From Lates calcarifer (Eukaryota; Chordata; Actinopteri; Centropomidae): DNA of 64,000 bases. The notes beneath the pieces are model-generated. The model was not told the DNA's origin. It ran no database searches and was given only the letters and a program-made list of their open reading frames with translations. The first letter of the stretch is position 1; every line of letters starts with the position of its first letter. The translations under genes and the position numbers were made by a program. Positions 34,913 to 48,700 of the stretch are shown here, one piece after another. The DNA is taken from assembly GCF_001640805.2 (NCBI RefSeq), contig NC_066850.1, forward strand, positions 1-64,000. The letters run 5' to 3'.

Positions 34913-37743
34913 TCAGTCTGACTCCTCTAGCGTCTGATCACTCAGGGTGTGTGATGATGATGATAGAAGATGAAGAGCTGGTCTGGATCTGTCTGTAGGA
35001 TCAGTGATGATGATGGTGGATGATGATGATGATGGAGGATGAAGCAGAGACAGTTTCCTGGTGTAAACTCCCTGTCGGCCGTGTAAACTGTCAGACTGCA
35101 AAGAAGACTCATAGTGATGGCTGAAAGCTTGGTTGTTGTACAAAGAGTCATCCAGAGAGAAAACAGGTCGACTGGGGTTCACCTGTTCACAGAGAGAGAG
35201 AGATTACACCTGTTCACCTGTTCACAGAGAGAGAGATTACACCTGTTCACCTGTTCACAGGTCGTCTGTTGAGGAGCAACGGAGTGGAGGAGGTGGTGGT
35301 GGGTGGAGGAGGTCAGGGTGGAGGAGGACAAGGTGGAGGAGGTGGTGGTAGGTGGAGCCATCTGTTCACTTCCTGTTTGAACTCAGTTGTTGGTGTCTCT
35401 TTTCCTGAACTGAATCAAACTGAGACACTCTTTGACATGACATGAACCAGCTGTTTCTCACTGTTACCATGACAACAAAGCTCAGGTAACACCTGCCTCA
35501 GGTGTGCCCCTCTGGATCGTACCTGAGGGTCGTTCAGGTTGGTTTTACACATCCTCACTGAGGACACGAGTCCTGTAACATGAGGTGCACTCTAGATCCA
35601 AGGTCTACCAAAACCTGTGCATCCCCCGACCCCCCCACCCATCTCTCTGTCTGTTTGGATACCTGGGCAGGTTCTACACACCTGCAGCTCAGGTGAACTC
35701 ACAGATAATTCAAGTTAGATCTAATACAGAAACACAGAGACTGACGTCAGCTACAAACACACGACAGGACGTTCACAGTGACGACCATGACATCAAGTTT
35801 AAACTCACCATGTGAAACCACAGTAAACTCTGTTAGAAATCAGGAAAATGTTCTTTAATAATTTATTATCAGTAGATTTTTATCACTGATGCTTTAATGT
35901 TTTAGCAGATACTTTTATATATGAGCTATAACCAATAATTATTTTCATCATGGATTAATCTGTTGATGAGTCTCTTGATCAATCCATTTATTGATTTATT
36001 GCAGTGAGAATAGTCCTTCACTGTTTCTCTGAACTCAAACTAATGTCTTCAATGTTTCTGATTTTTAGTGAAGTGATGAAGTGGAAATATTCAGAGTACA
36101 GATACTTCAAGATACTTGAGTAAATATATTTAGTTACTTTTCACCTTCAATAAATATTCTGGTTTAAACTGACAATAACTGTAGGGACAACGCTCCACAT
36201 CCAGCACCTACAGATCAGATGATTCAGGTGGTGTTTGTCTCCACCTGTTTGGTCTCTTCATCTGATAAATGTTCCACTATGTTCACCAGCTGCTCTCTGA
36301 CTGAGCCTTTTTACAGCTGTTTCTCTGTGTGTCAGTGTTTGAGCTCGTACCACATTTGGACATTTTTCCAGAGCGACAGCTGCATGTTCTTCAGGGTCTC
36401 TTTGTAAACGTTGTCTCTTCATTGTTCGAAGCAGCAGAAACGCAAGAGCTGATAGAAACATCATCAGGATCATTGCTGCTATTCCTCCTGCCACTCTGCC
36501 GTCCACTTCTCCAAACATATGCTGTTCAGTGAACGCACCACTAGGGACTGCAGAGAGGAGAGAGTTAACGTCAGTGAACGCACCACGGGTGAATATCTGT
36601 GCCCTTGTCCACTCAAACTGTTCCATAAATTTCAGAGATGCAACTGATGCTGGATCACGACTGAGCTCAGAATCACGGTTCATTAGTTCATCATTAAAAG
36701 ACAAACAGACTGACCTGAAGACAGTGATGCATTCACTGACTACTGTTATGTCTGTTATCTTATTGTTCCAGTCCAACTGACTGATCAGTTACTGATCAAT
36801 GAGAAATGAATGGCTCAGAAAAACTAGGTGAACAGAACATAATGTGGATTCTACAGGAATGATACCTGCAGAACTCTGAGAGACCAGGACACTGTGGTCC
36901 ATGAACACCTGGTCCAGGTGTGTGATCTGACCTGTCAGCAGGTGTTTTATCAGACCAACATTAGTCTTCAGTCACTAAACAGAAATATAATAATAAATGA
37001 CTGAAACACTGAAATGAAACAGTTGGAATGTGAGAAGATGAAAACTGATGATGTTTTATTGGAGAGGTAAGAGGAGAAGTTTGAAATATCAGCATATCAG
37101 TAATTAATAATCCATCTCAGCTGTGACTCTGGTGTGAATCTTTCAGCTCACCTGCTTGTCCTCTCTGCAGGACTTCAATGTCCACTGAAGCTGAAACTTC
37201 TTCTCCTGACTCTTCATCTCTGGCCATGACCTGCAGGATCATCAAACATCCAGATTCAACAGGTTTCACTAGAACCTGCAGTTCAGCTGTTCAGGTCCAG
37301 GTGTTCAGGTTAAACCTTCTCAGTTTGTTTGTTTCATCCTTCAGAGGTAAAAACCTTTAGATAAATATTCTGTGACTGATGTGAAACTCTGGGTCTGATC
37401 TGATGTGGATTCACACTGAGAAGCTTTTAGTCGTAATCCTCATTCTTAATGTCCTGCTGTTAGACACTGATCTGACCTGAGACCAAACACACCAGAGGGA
37501 CATTTAGACATTATCTAGAGAACATAATGTCCATTAGAAATGACAACAAGACATTTTCACCTGACTACAACTAAAATCTCATTATTTACGATTATTAATT
37601 TCTTATTATTATCTAGTATTTATAAATAAAAGCCTTTCATTTCTTTATATTTGAATTATATTTGATTATAATTTCTGTAAACTGTATCGCCACATTATGA
37701 TCTGAATAAAGAACACATGAGAACACACAGAGGACGAGATAAT

Positions 37744-37810
<67 letters not shown>

Positions 37811-37850
37811 GTAACAGTACTACAGTAATACACTATGATTCAGACAGTAA

Positions 37851-37902
<52 letters not shown>

Positions 37903-40815
37903 GTGTCACAGTGAATAGTACAGCATCACTGCAGTGTAGTACAGTATATAAGAGGGTAAACTCACCTGTAGTATATGTGGAAGGTAAACTCACCTGTAGT
38001 ATGTGTCTGTCGAAGGCATGCAGTTGGTCTGTCCTGGCAATCAGAACCCCCCTCTGGGTGACTTGGTACAGTCCTGATGGAGGATGGAGGGAGTAGTGGA
38101 TGTTTGGATTCAGGCCCTGTGATTGGACAGCAGTGATGACTCACCAGGTGTGATACAGGTGATAATACAGGTAGTGTTCAGGTGTCCTTACATCAGAGAA
38201 GTCGTGGTCTGACACCTGGACCTGTAACACCTGGTTCCCGTAGGTGGAGACGATGGAGGCAGGACTAGAGCTCTGGATGATGAAACCTTTAAAGGTGGTT
38301 CTGTTGAAAACCGGAGGGAACATGTTCTCATAGAGAACTCTGACCACGACCGATGCCAAGCTGTACTTCAGCCTGTCATCCACCTGACACACCTGGACAG
38401 ATGAGGGGGATCAGATAAGACCCTTTTCTCATTGTTATGAAGGAAGCAGTAAACAGGAAGTAGGGCCATTACCATGACGTTGAGTGTGAAGTTCGGTGTT
38501 ATTCGTCGGTCGTCCACAGCTCGGGTTAACCTGAACTCACCTGTACTGTTGTTGATCACAAACCTGCCCCGATCATCACCTGTCGAAACACGCAGGTAAT
38601 AGACAACTTCCTGTTGTCTGGTGTCGTCATGTTGAACTGATCTAAGGTCAGCTGGAGACTTTACATGTTGATCAATAAAACTGTTCAAATATTTTATCAT
38701 CTATAAAATAATCAATAACTTCCTGACACAGTTAGTTTGTAGTTTTCAGACAGGTGATGAACCCCACCTGACAGGATGCTGTAGATCAGAGGAGCGTTGA
38801 TTCCTCTGTCTCCGTCCTCGGCTCTGATTGGTCCAGGAGAAAACTCCAGAACAACATCCTGAAACACACAAACAGGTAGAAATCAATAAATAGTGATAAT
38901 TAATAAACACCTGTATACAGGACAGTTTCAGGTGTTCTCCTGGTGTCTCGGGTGTTCACCTGTGTGTCTCAGGTTTTAATTTAGTGTCTCAGGTTTTAAC
39001 TTTGTGTCTCAGGTTTTAACTTGGTGTCTCAGGTGTTTACCTGGTGTCTTGGGTGTTTACCTGGTGTTTGTGTGTGATGTTGGTGGTGTAGGTGGGGCTC
39101 ATGCAGACAGGAACACTTGGAGAGACAGGTGTACAGGGCAGGAAGTGAGGATACTGGTCATCTCCGTCCTCTATGTTCACAGTTAAAACAGCCGACGTGT
39201 TGAACTTCTCCTTGGTGTGTGATTCCTGTTTCAAAACAAACAAGGTTGAACCCTGTTGTTTGCTCAGTATAAAGCTTCAGTCTTGAGAGTTGCCAGTCTG
39301 GTTAAATGGTTTCATTTATATATATTCAGGTATTTGTTTGATATTTAAACCCTGGGTGTGTGATGTCCTAATCAGGGTTACCACAGGTGAGTCTTGTGTA
39401 TGGCTGAGTTACCTGAGCCCAGATGATGAGCTCCAGGTGAGGTCTGGTCTCATAATCCAGAGGTTTGTTCAGGACTATGTTTCCACTGTTTGGTAAATCA
39501 ATCCTGAAGAACCAGGCATCAGGCTGCAGGTGACAGGAGAAAGGTGTGTTCAGTTGTCATAAAGACAGGTACGAGATGTGGTCAGAAGTATGTGGACAGG
39601 TCTGATCTTACCGATGATTGATCAATAATGTAAGTGATCATGTCTCCGTCTGCGTCGACTGCCTTCACAGTGAAAACCACAGAGTTGACTGCTGTCAGCT
39701 GCACACACAGAAAACTCTTCATTATTAATAATCTGCTGCTCCATAGAAACCAGAATCAGAATCATCACATGAATATGTGATGAACATGTTTTACCTCGGT
39801 GATGGTGAACGACTGAACCATGTCCTGCAGGAAGTTTGGTCTGTTGTCGTTTTCATTCAGGATCTCCACCAGGATCCTGAACTGACTCTGAGGAAACAGA
39901 TTGATTCACTGCTCAGGTCACAGTTCGACTCATTAACATCGCTGCACAGGTGACCTACCTGCATGACATCATCCTCATAACAAGTGAGCTCTGCTATCAG
40001 CACCGATCCCTGCACCTGAGACAGACACACCTCTGAGTGAAGCTGTATAAAGACACAGGTGTTAGTGTCAGGTGTGTTGCAGGTGTACCTCTCTGTCCAG
40101 AACTCTGGACACTGACGTGTTGAGTCTGATGGTTCGACCCTCTAAGTAGAACCAGCCGGCGTTTCCTCCGGTCAGACACAGTTTGACAGCATTTGCTCCT
40201 GCATCTCCGCTGATGCTGATGTTAGAGATGAACTGACCTGTCGGACTGTTTTCTTTGACTGACGCAAAGATGTCCGACCCCCCCAGACACAGACTGGCTA
40301 AGAACCAGAGACATCACACCTGTTACTGACCGAGGCAGCAAGTATCAATATCTAATACCTGATCAATGACAATGATTAATTCTTTGTGATTTAAATCATT
40401 TCACCAGTTTTAGACTGAATTTAATTTAAACTTCTCCTTCAACTGCTTCAACAACATGAGGAGTTTTATCAGAGAAAAAGTTTGATTTATTGATTTGATG
40501 TAGATGTATTGATCCAATGCAGATTTATTGATCTGATGCAAATTTATTGATCTGATGCAGATTTATTGATCTGATTTATTGATCTATATGATGTTCATGT
40601 CTGACTGATAACAGACGGTAGAGAGTGACAGGAACCAGAGCTGAAAAAGTTCAATAATCATTAATCTCATTAATCAATGAATATAATGAAACCAGCTTCT
40701 CTTGTCAGGTGTGTGAGTGAACTGATGAACAGAACAAACAGATCTCACCTGTAACAACATGATAAGATAATCTGAGAACCACCTGCCACAGCAGCAGTCT
40801 GCAGGGTCTCAGCAT
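34913..40815 (-). CDS. cdhr5: Cadherin-related family member 5 (mucin-like protocadherin)
   Basis: Fifteen coding exons: 40815-40749, 40297-40089, 40015-39959, 39887-39795, 39698-39612, 39523-39413, 39225-39061, 38858-38768, 38579-38473, 38392-38192, 38116-37994, 37230-37152, 36931-36866, 36547-36351, 35182-34913. Phases agree and give 640 residues. The product has a signal peptide ([11 protein letters not shown]..), cadherin repeats with calcium-binding motifs (NENDNRPNF near residue 125, AVDADGD, AEDGDRG), one membrane segment near residues 503-525 followed by RTMKRQR, and a cytoplasmic tail of about 110 residues ending EESD. CDHR5 pairs with CDHR2 to link brush-border microvilli. The mucin-like tandem repeats of the mammalian protein are absent. 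Identity rests on family resemblance (e.g. [18 protein letters not shown]) and on drd4 being adjacent, as in mammals. Exons 13 and 14 were placed mainly by phase. Confidence 0.88.
37750..37898. repeat. Two (AT)n microsatellites
   Basis: Pure AT runs at about 37750-37805 and 37856-37898, in the cdhr5 intron between exons 11 and 12. Confidence 0.97.
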
Positions 40816-40899
40816 CTTCCTCCACCTCCTCCACCTTCACACCTCCACCTGAACAACACACAAACAACCTGTTTATGAACATGTTGGATATTTGCTCAG

Positions 40900-43000
40900 T
40901 GTCATTTGAGCTGCTGTTCATCCTCTGTTCAAATCACAGCTGATGGAGAATCATCACTGTCGTGCTCAAATGACGTTAAAGCACACCCTCTCGGTTAATA
41001 TTGCTTAAAAGGACAACGTTACAAACTGTCTCACATCAGAAAATAAAATCACCTCTTTGAGTTTTGAAGCTTTTGTAGGATAATCCAACTGAAACTGAGA
41101 CATTTAATAAACAGTGAATTAATTTAAAGATAAAAGAGACATCACTGGTTTCATATTCAGTCTGTGTCCTCCAGTAGAAACAAGTAGAAGTCAAAGAGAA
41201 CTGACCTCAGAACAGTTACAGGCAACAAAACAAAGAATGAGTCAGATTTGTTCATCAGGACGTGGACAGACTGAAAATCAGTAAAACACAGAAAACAAAC
41301 AGCTGATTCACACGACCTTCAGAGAGGGGGGTGTTCACTTCCTCTGCTGAGTTGTTGTGATCAGAGGATTCACATAAATTGACCAATCAGAATTGAGCTT
41401 TGACTGCAACGTGGAGGACATTCATTTATCTGTCTGTCAGCTGATCAACTGGTGACATCACTGTGTTATTTGTGTGTGTGTGAAGTTTTACTGCGTTAGC
41501 AGCTAACACACAACACAACTGTCAGTACATCTAAAGTTAGAACCAGAATGGACCTGAGACCTGGGCTCTGATCCAGACTCAGGGCTCAGTTTAGATCCAG
41601 TAGTTTTATAATAATGTAAACACAGAGCACATCCACAGACGCCTCCTCAGCAGTATACAGATTAAAACATGAGAAATAAACTGTATGGATGACTATAAAT
41701 ACTCATCCAGTGTTTCTGTCAGAGCAGCTGATTAAACAGAAACAGTTCAATACCGGTGGATTACAGAAGCTTTTATTCTGAAAAACTCCCTGAACAGGTT
41801 GGTGTCAGATAAACACTAACTGAGTACTACTGATTAGGTACTGAGTAGTACTGATGAAGTACTGTACCCACAGATTAATGTGAGGCTGCTGAACTCAGCC
41901 AGCAGGACTATTATTGATTATTGAGGATTTCTGATCTATTACCTCTGATACACTGAGACATCATATGTGTGAACTGATGATTCTCATGCTGAGGAACAAA
42001 CTGACATGTTTACATACGTGACCACAAATACATTGTGTGTGTACAGACTGACCTCACTCTCCTGTCGCTCACAGACCGTCGCTGTCTCTCGCCCTCCGTC
42101 TGTTCAGGCCTCTCACCTTCATGTTGTCACAGTTTTCGTGTCATCATATTTTCATGTAGCAGCAGCAGAGTCTGAGTTTATTGTTCAGAGAGAACAGATA
42201 GCAGCCTGTTGCTGTGTGAGTCTGTGTGTGTGTGTTGTTGTGTAGTTTTGTTGTGTGTGTGTGTGAGAGAGAGAGAGAGCATTAGCAGGGCTTACAGAGT
42301 ATTACCGAGCAGATAAGTAGGCCAACATGCTGCAGGAGTTTAAACCAACAGGAGGCCTGATACAGGAAGTATTTACTGTAACTGAATTAATACTGCAGTA
42401 TTATCACAGGGCAGTGTACTGCAGTACAAACAACAATATTAGAATGACTGTTCATCTGTTCATCAGGTGGTTTTTGTGCAGGTGATCTGCCGGGAAAAAA
42501 AAAGAGAAAACAAATGTTACAAACAGAGAAAACCAGGACGAACAGCTGCAGCTGTAAAAAGCTGTTTCAGTCACTGAGCTGGATCATCTTCATCTTCATC
42601 TTCATCAGAGTGGAAACCTGCTGAACACACTCAGGTGTGAATCCTCTGTCACAGTCACTGACTCTGTCTTCATCCTCACTTTTAAAACCTCCTCCTCCTT
42701 TTAAACATGTTTATCCCTTTTTCCATCTTCACCCCCCCTCCTCCCTCCTCCCTCCTCCCACACACACACACACACACACACACACGTGTGTTATTAAAGG
42801 TGAGTTTGTTCACTTCACTTGTTGTGTTTCAGCTCAGTCTTTGTTCTGCTGCTCTGACCTTTTCTCATAATTTCAGCTGACTGAACCTCAGCTGTCTGAT
42901 CTCACGGATGATGATGATGATGATGAAGATGAAGATGAAGATGTTTGTCTGAGATGAGTTACAGATGAGACCAGGTTCAGGAGTCAGACAGAACAAAGCT
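40900..43000. other. Upstream region of cdhr5, no gene recognised
   Basis: Probably contains cdhr5 5' UTR and promoter, which could not be placed. A (CA)n tract lies at 42761-42785 after a pyrimidine-rich stretch. No coding similarity was seen, and no secretin-like peptide (its gene lies between CDHR5 and DRD4 in human) was found. Confidence 0.5.
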
Positions 43001-43009
43001 GCAGAGACC

Positions 43010-43195
43010 CAGATCCTGGGCCCCCAACCCAGACCACTGAAGATGTTTCACCTCTCATCTGAAAGGCTTTCTCAGCTCTAGAGGCTGGTTGGGGGTTTGG
43101 GGGGTTTAACCTCTTGGAGGGGGACCTGAGAGTTGTTGACCAGGTTCTGCCTCAAGTCTTACTAGGCTTGAAGTGCTCAGGGATGTGGTTTTTGT
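43010..43195 (-). mobile_element. Degenerate interspersed repeat fragment
   Basis: Contains GAAGATGTTTCACCTCTCAT, GAAAGGCTTTCTCAGCTCTA and CCTGAGAGTTGTTGACCAGG, phrases that recur widely in teleost genomes as part of a transposon-derived repeat. No intact open frame remains. The exact family is not determined. Confidence 0.5.
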
Positions 43196-44287
43196 TCAAG
43201 ATCCTCCTGTTTCAGAGTCTGTTGTTCAGTTTATTGTTGTTTTCTTCTCAGTCTGTTGTGGATATGTGGTCCTGACAGAGCTGATGGAGTTGACGGGGCA
43301 TCTACAGTACATTTAAAGCTCCACCACTGTCTGACTGTAGAAACTATTTGTGGACTGATAATGATATTCCTGGTGCAGAGCTGAGAACCTGCAGGTGATA
43401 ATCTGAAGGAGAAAACTGACAAAAAAAACTGTGAAGACAATTAAAAATAAGTCAAACTGAAACAGACAAGTCAAAACTAAAGAAAAACTTCAGAGTCACT
43501 GTTAAAATTGGTGGTTTTCTGGAATAGAGTTTCAAATGTTTATTACATATCTCCTTCACAAACGTGTTGACGATCTGAGTGAAAATGAAGCTAACTTCCT
43601 GTCAGAGGTCAGAGGTCACTGAGCCGACATCAGCTTTATTAAATCTGTCAGTGACTCATCTCACTTTATCTCCTCCAGGGCTCATGTTAAAGGAATAATC
43701 CACTCTAAAACACTGCAGAAAAAATGTAGTTTTACCAGAGTCCAGGTTAACATCCAGAGTCCAGGTTCACATCCATAATTTTCTGATATTTTCAACATAT
43801 TTTGAACTTTCATCAATTTATAGAAAACAAAATCCATCTTGTTTCCTAAAGAACTTGCTTGCTGTTGTGGTTCAGTTGTGTAAAAATGTAATTTGTGGGA
43901 GACAAAGTTGTTTTCAGAGTAAAATGATCAGTTTTCTCGATGGAGTTCTGAACACACGATCATCACATGTTGCAGCAGGAGGATGTATGTGTCTGGTGTT
44001 ACCATGGTAACTGGCATGTGGTTTCCCAGGCTGTTTGATGGAGGTGATTAAAATGTCCGTTAGTGATGAATCTGCTGCAGAAACACATCACTCATGTTTC
44101 CTCAGAAGGTGAAAAATATAATGTGAGGGAGGTTTCAGTTCTGCCCACAGACAGACGTGTCATTAATCTAAAATAATCACCTGAGCGAACAGTTTCACTT
44201 GCAAGGCAACAACAATTACACAGTTCAACATGTCACCAGTCGTCAGAAACCGTCACGACGTCAGTCAGACTGGGGAGTCCTGAATCC

Positions 44288-44700
44288 TGCATTCAGAAAA
44301 TATTCACACCCCTTCATTTTTTTCACACCCCTATGCTAAAATCCAAAAATCTTTTTTTTTTCCTTCATCAGTCTACAATCAATATCATATAAAGTCAAAA
44401 TGAGAACATAATTTTAGAAATGTTTGACAGGGACATTTCTTTTCAAATCAGGTCCAGTCAATTGAATTTACCACAGGTGGACTCCAGTCAAGATGTAGAA
44501 ACATGTCAAAGATGATCCAGAGAAGTGACAGGAACCTGAGCTACAGTTCAAGTGTCATGGTAAAGGGTCTGAATACTTATGTCAAGGTGGAATTTAAGTT
44601 TTTCCTCTTTTATTATTTTGCAGAACAATTCTATTTTCACTTTGTCATTATGTAGTAATCATTGTAAGGCTGCAACATAACATGTCTGCAAATAAATGAT
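44288..44700. mobile_element. Relic of a non-autonomous Tc1-like DNA element
   Basis: Starts with TGCATTCAGAAAATATTCAC and ACCCCTT, and contains CAGGTGGACTCCAGTCAA, TGTCATGGTAAAGGGTCTGA and ATACTTATGTCAAGGTGG, then TCACTTTGTCATTATG and TAAGGCTGCAACATAACA. These are typical of a common teleost repeat whose ends are imperfect inverted repeats. The right end is eroded. Assignment is from memory of the repeat type, not from alignment. Confidence 0.65.
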
Positions 44701-45781
44701 TATCTACACATCCACTGTCACAACTACAAACAACTGAATCAACAAAGAAACGCATGCATCTATTGTGGTTAATAGGATTATTTTGATATGTTAATTTAAA
44801 ATGTAAAATGCAACTGAGTGGTTACCTGCATTTCCTCAGAAAAATTATTAGCCACAATCAGTTATTAATATTTTAACATTATTTTTAGGAAACAAAAATC
44901 AAAAATATTAATCTCAAACTGAAACCAACAAACAAATGTAAAAGCACAATATTTACATCTGAAATGTAAATACTGAAATGTCTGATTATTTAAATGTTAT
45001 TAAACAGAAAAGTATTTTCATCTGACTTCATCGAACAAAAACTAATTTCTTTAATTTGTTTATTGTTTTTCATTTAATGACAAAGACTGATGTTTCAGCT
45101 ACATTTCATCACAGTCACCTTCACTTTACAGATAAAAATACTACAAACAAGATTCTCCTCTTTAATAAACTTCAACAAGCTGTTTCTGTTTGTCTTCAAC
45201 ACAAACTCATGGAAACATTCAGACATTCTTTTTGTTTTTCTGTTTTTTTTTCTCTAGACAACCTTCATGATGTGTGCTAGTAACATTAGTCACAAAAATA
45301 GTCATCAACACTTTTCTGTAAAAAGAAATAGAAATAATAAAAACAGATCTGTAAAATCTGCACCATTAAAAACAACATCACCATGAAAATACTCCAACAT
45401 CAACATTTATATTTCTGCACATGTTCACTCATTTTATGCCTCTGGGCTGAGATGTGGCTGTAATCTGATTACTGCTGCTTTATCAATAACTGACAAATGG
45501 TTACAACTTTCAAAATAAGAGTCTGACAAATGAAAAAAAACTTTCATAATAAGAGACAGAGTGTTTCAGTCCAGCTGAGATCTAAACTAAGGCTTTGCTC
45601 AGAAACTGTTTCCCTCCACTTGGTGATGAACAGTTTCCAGGACAAGTCTTTGAATGTCTGGAGAGTTTTTAAAAAAGCATTTGGCTCTGCAGATGAGATA
45701 ATAAAAACATCTAGTCTGAGACTTAGTCTGAGATTCAGTCTGAGACTCAGTCTGAAGACAGTCCTTTTGACAGCTGTAGTT

Positions 45782-48700
45782 TCATGTCCGACAGCATAGC
45801 AGCTTGTGAAAAACATTCCTGAACTCGGCATTGAAGGCGGTGTAGATGATCGGGTTAACGGCACTGTTGACATAGCCGAGCCATGTTACCACTGAGATAA
45901 GGGTGGGGCCAATGTCACATGACTGACACAATACCTTGGTGACGTGGACAACGAAGAAAGGAGTCCAACAGGCCAGAAACACACCTGTGACACAAAGAGA
46001 CAGACAGTCGTATTTATTCTTCTACAACATCTCATATGTTTCTAACTTTTAACTTCTAACTTATTTTGTCTTATTTTGTCACTATTTGCATCGTGCTGGA
46101 TGTGAAAAGACCTTTACTCATACACAAATGTTTCTCTGAAGCTTTAGTGGATGAGTTAAAAACAAAAATCCAAAGGGATGTGAGCATTTTTAAGTTCAAA
46201 CTAAATCCACTACAATATATCATCATTTAAAAATATCCTACAGGCAGTTTTTACAGTTTTACTTAAGTGTGATTCTGAGTGTTGAAGTCTTAGTGTCTAC
46301 GTGGTGTGAAGCTGCTGCTGAGGCAGTAACATGGTTTCCAAGGAGATTGATAGAAGCAGTTTCTATTTTTACTGAGAGGATAACAGCTTTACTCTGTGTT
46401 ACAGTTAAACACGAGGAACAGTTTGTGTAGTGAACAAACGTCCAGCTGAGAGAGAAGAAAATCTCTCATTTAATGGGAATAAATTCATCAGATACAGCAG
46501 AGTTTGTTCTCAGTGTAGAGCTGCAGGCAGTCGAGCTGTCAGAGCATCTCCTGCAGAGAACTCATTATTTCTTTATTTATTTATTCATAGTACATATTCT
46601 TCATATTCACTCACTTCCATAATACTGATAGCACTGAGAAAGGCTGAGTGTGTGTAATCATTTTGTAGTAAATGATGTGTAACATTTGTGTTTCTGTTTT
46701 AATTTGAATCTAAATGATCATTTCTTGTATAAGAGAACAACAGAAAACAAACTAGATTTCAAAGCTGCTGTGACAAAATACTACTATTACACTGTAATGA
46801 AACTGAAACACTGAAGGAATAATTCAGTGTTTTGATTAAATAGTTTTTATGTTTTCTTTGTCAGTGTGAGATGGGTCTGTCAAAAATGATTTTATGATTT
46901 TTACATCTGATTTTGAATCTTTGTCCAGCGTGCATCCATCATGTTTTAGTGCTGTGATTATAAATCAGAGGAAACAACAATTTTAAGGCTCCGACCATGA
47001 ACCACAGAGTCCACAGTTCAGGTCCTGCTGATGGTCTTTGTTTCATGTTGTTCCTCATCTCTGTCAACTACATTCAGCTCTCTGATGAAGATGTGCCCAA
47101 AATACTTCCTTAGAAATACTTCTCACACGCCCTCTCAGACCTGCTCCTGACCTGGTTTAGGTCCTGGTTGTGGTTCTGGGACTGTCTCTGGTTGTGGTTC
47201 TGGTACTCACCGACGACGACCGGCAGGACCTTCATGGCTTTGCGCTCTCTCCCGCTGACTCTGCTGCTCTTGCTGTTTCTTCTTCCTCTCTTTGCAGCAG
47301 CGTTGTTCTTCATCAGGCCGTTCTCTCTGCTGCGTCCCTCCCTCCTTTCTGCGGCGTCTCCCTCCGACACGCTGTCCATCTGCGTCGTCATGGGGTCGCT
47401 TTCCGCCGCCGCCACCATCGCCCCGTCCGGCTGCTCCTCCATCACTGGGGTCATTGAGGCCATGGTCATGGAGACAGTGGAGGGGGACGTGGGGCTGAGG
47501 CCGGTTGGAGTGGTGTACACCACCTTCTCTGGTCTCCCAGTCGTTGTAGCTTTAGTTCGCCGTAGAGCCGAGCTGAGACGTAAAGAGAGAGTCGGACGAC
47601 CGGCTCGACCCGCCGGAGATCGGCTGCGACCGCTCCACCGCCGCAGGCCTCGAAACATCCAATAATACAAGAAGAGCATGACAGGGCAAGGCACGAAGAA
47701 GGAGCAGACCGACGAGTACACCACAAAACGTTCATCCTCCAGTTTGCACACGCTCGGATCGCGATCTGGCACCTGGTTCAGACCGAAGATGACTGGACTG
47801 GCCACGCCCAGAGACAGAACCCAGGTAGCTGTGATGAGGGCCAGCTGACGGACACTGAACTGGTTCCTGTTGTACTTCAGAGGAACCACCACAGCGATGT
47901 ACCTGCAATACAGTACAGACAGGTGAGACCACCGCCAGGTGAGACCACTGTGTCCCTGTACTGCAGTACAGACAGGTGAGACCACCATGTACCTGTTGTC
48001 ATCCTTATCAAATGTGTTTGATGGTATTTGTTTTGTTGTTTGTTTAAACAGCTCCAGATGTTCTGATCCAGATGTGTGTGCTGCTACATGTTCGTGTATG
48101 AACGTCATATTTGTCATATTAAGTCTCATATCTGAACATCAGTTTTCTAAAAAATAAATGCTCGGTGATCAGTGTAGTTTATATTTATTCATGTTTTATC
48201 AGGAAAAAAATGGTGTTTGTACACTTAGTTATGTCTGACTCACTGTTTCATTACATTTCATGCTGAAAACTGTCAGTTGCCACATTAACAGCTGTCATCC
48301 AGGAAATCATCCATATCTCACTAACAAGGTGTTAACAGGGTTATCACTGCTCCATAAATATCCATACATTTTATTCATATGTTCACAGATTAAATACAGA
48401 CGTCTTTTCACTGCCTGGTGGAGAACACTGTCACCTTCAGGGATTTAACTCTGCTCTGTGAAGAGTGACCACGCTGAGAGAAGATTAAAAACACATTTAA
48501 TGAGAGTAATTTATTTTTAACAGACTGTTCATTAAGATTCATTCAGTGCTCTTTAATAACAACCTTTACTGTATGAAGGAGGAGGAAATGTTCAGTCTCA
48601 TGACACATTCAGGTCAAACTTTGAAGTTGTCTAATTTGAAAATCGTAATTAGCTCTGCTGCCAATCAAAGCATTTATCTCTTTTATAATGGAGGTCACCG

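Noticed and set aside
36553..36776. Extension of the cdhr5 membrane exon upstream of 36547
   Set aside because: Open by chance, but reading phase and a strong acceptor (CTCTCTGCAG) place the exon start at 36547, with a separate 66-base exon at 36931-36866.
41000..45700. Secretin gene expected between CDHR5 and DRD4 from human gene order
   Set aside because: No secretin-like His-Ser-Asp-Gly peptide or suitable exon chain was seen here by eye.
47168..47735. Long open frames on + opposite drd4 exon 3
   Set aside because: Shadow of GC-rich coding sequence; the minus frame carries the receptor.
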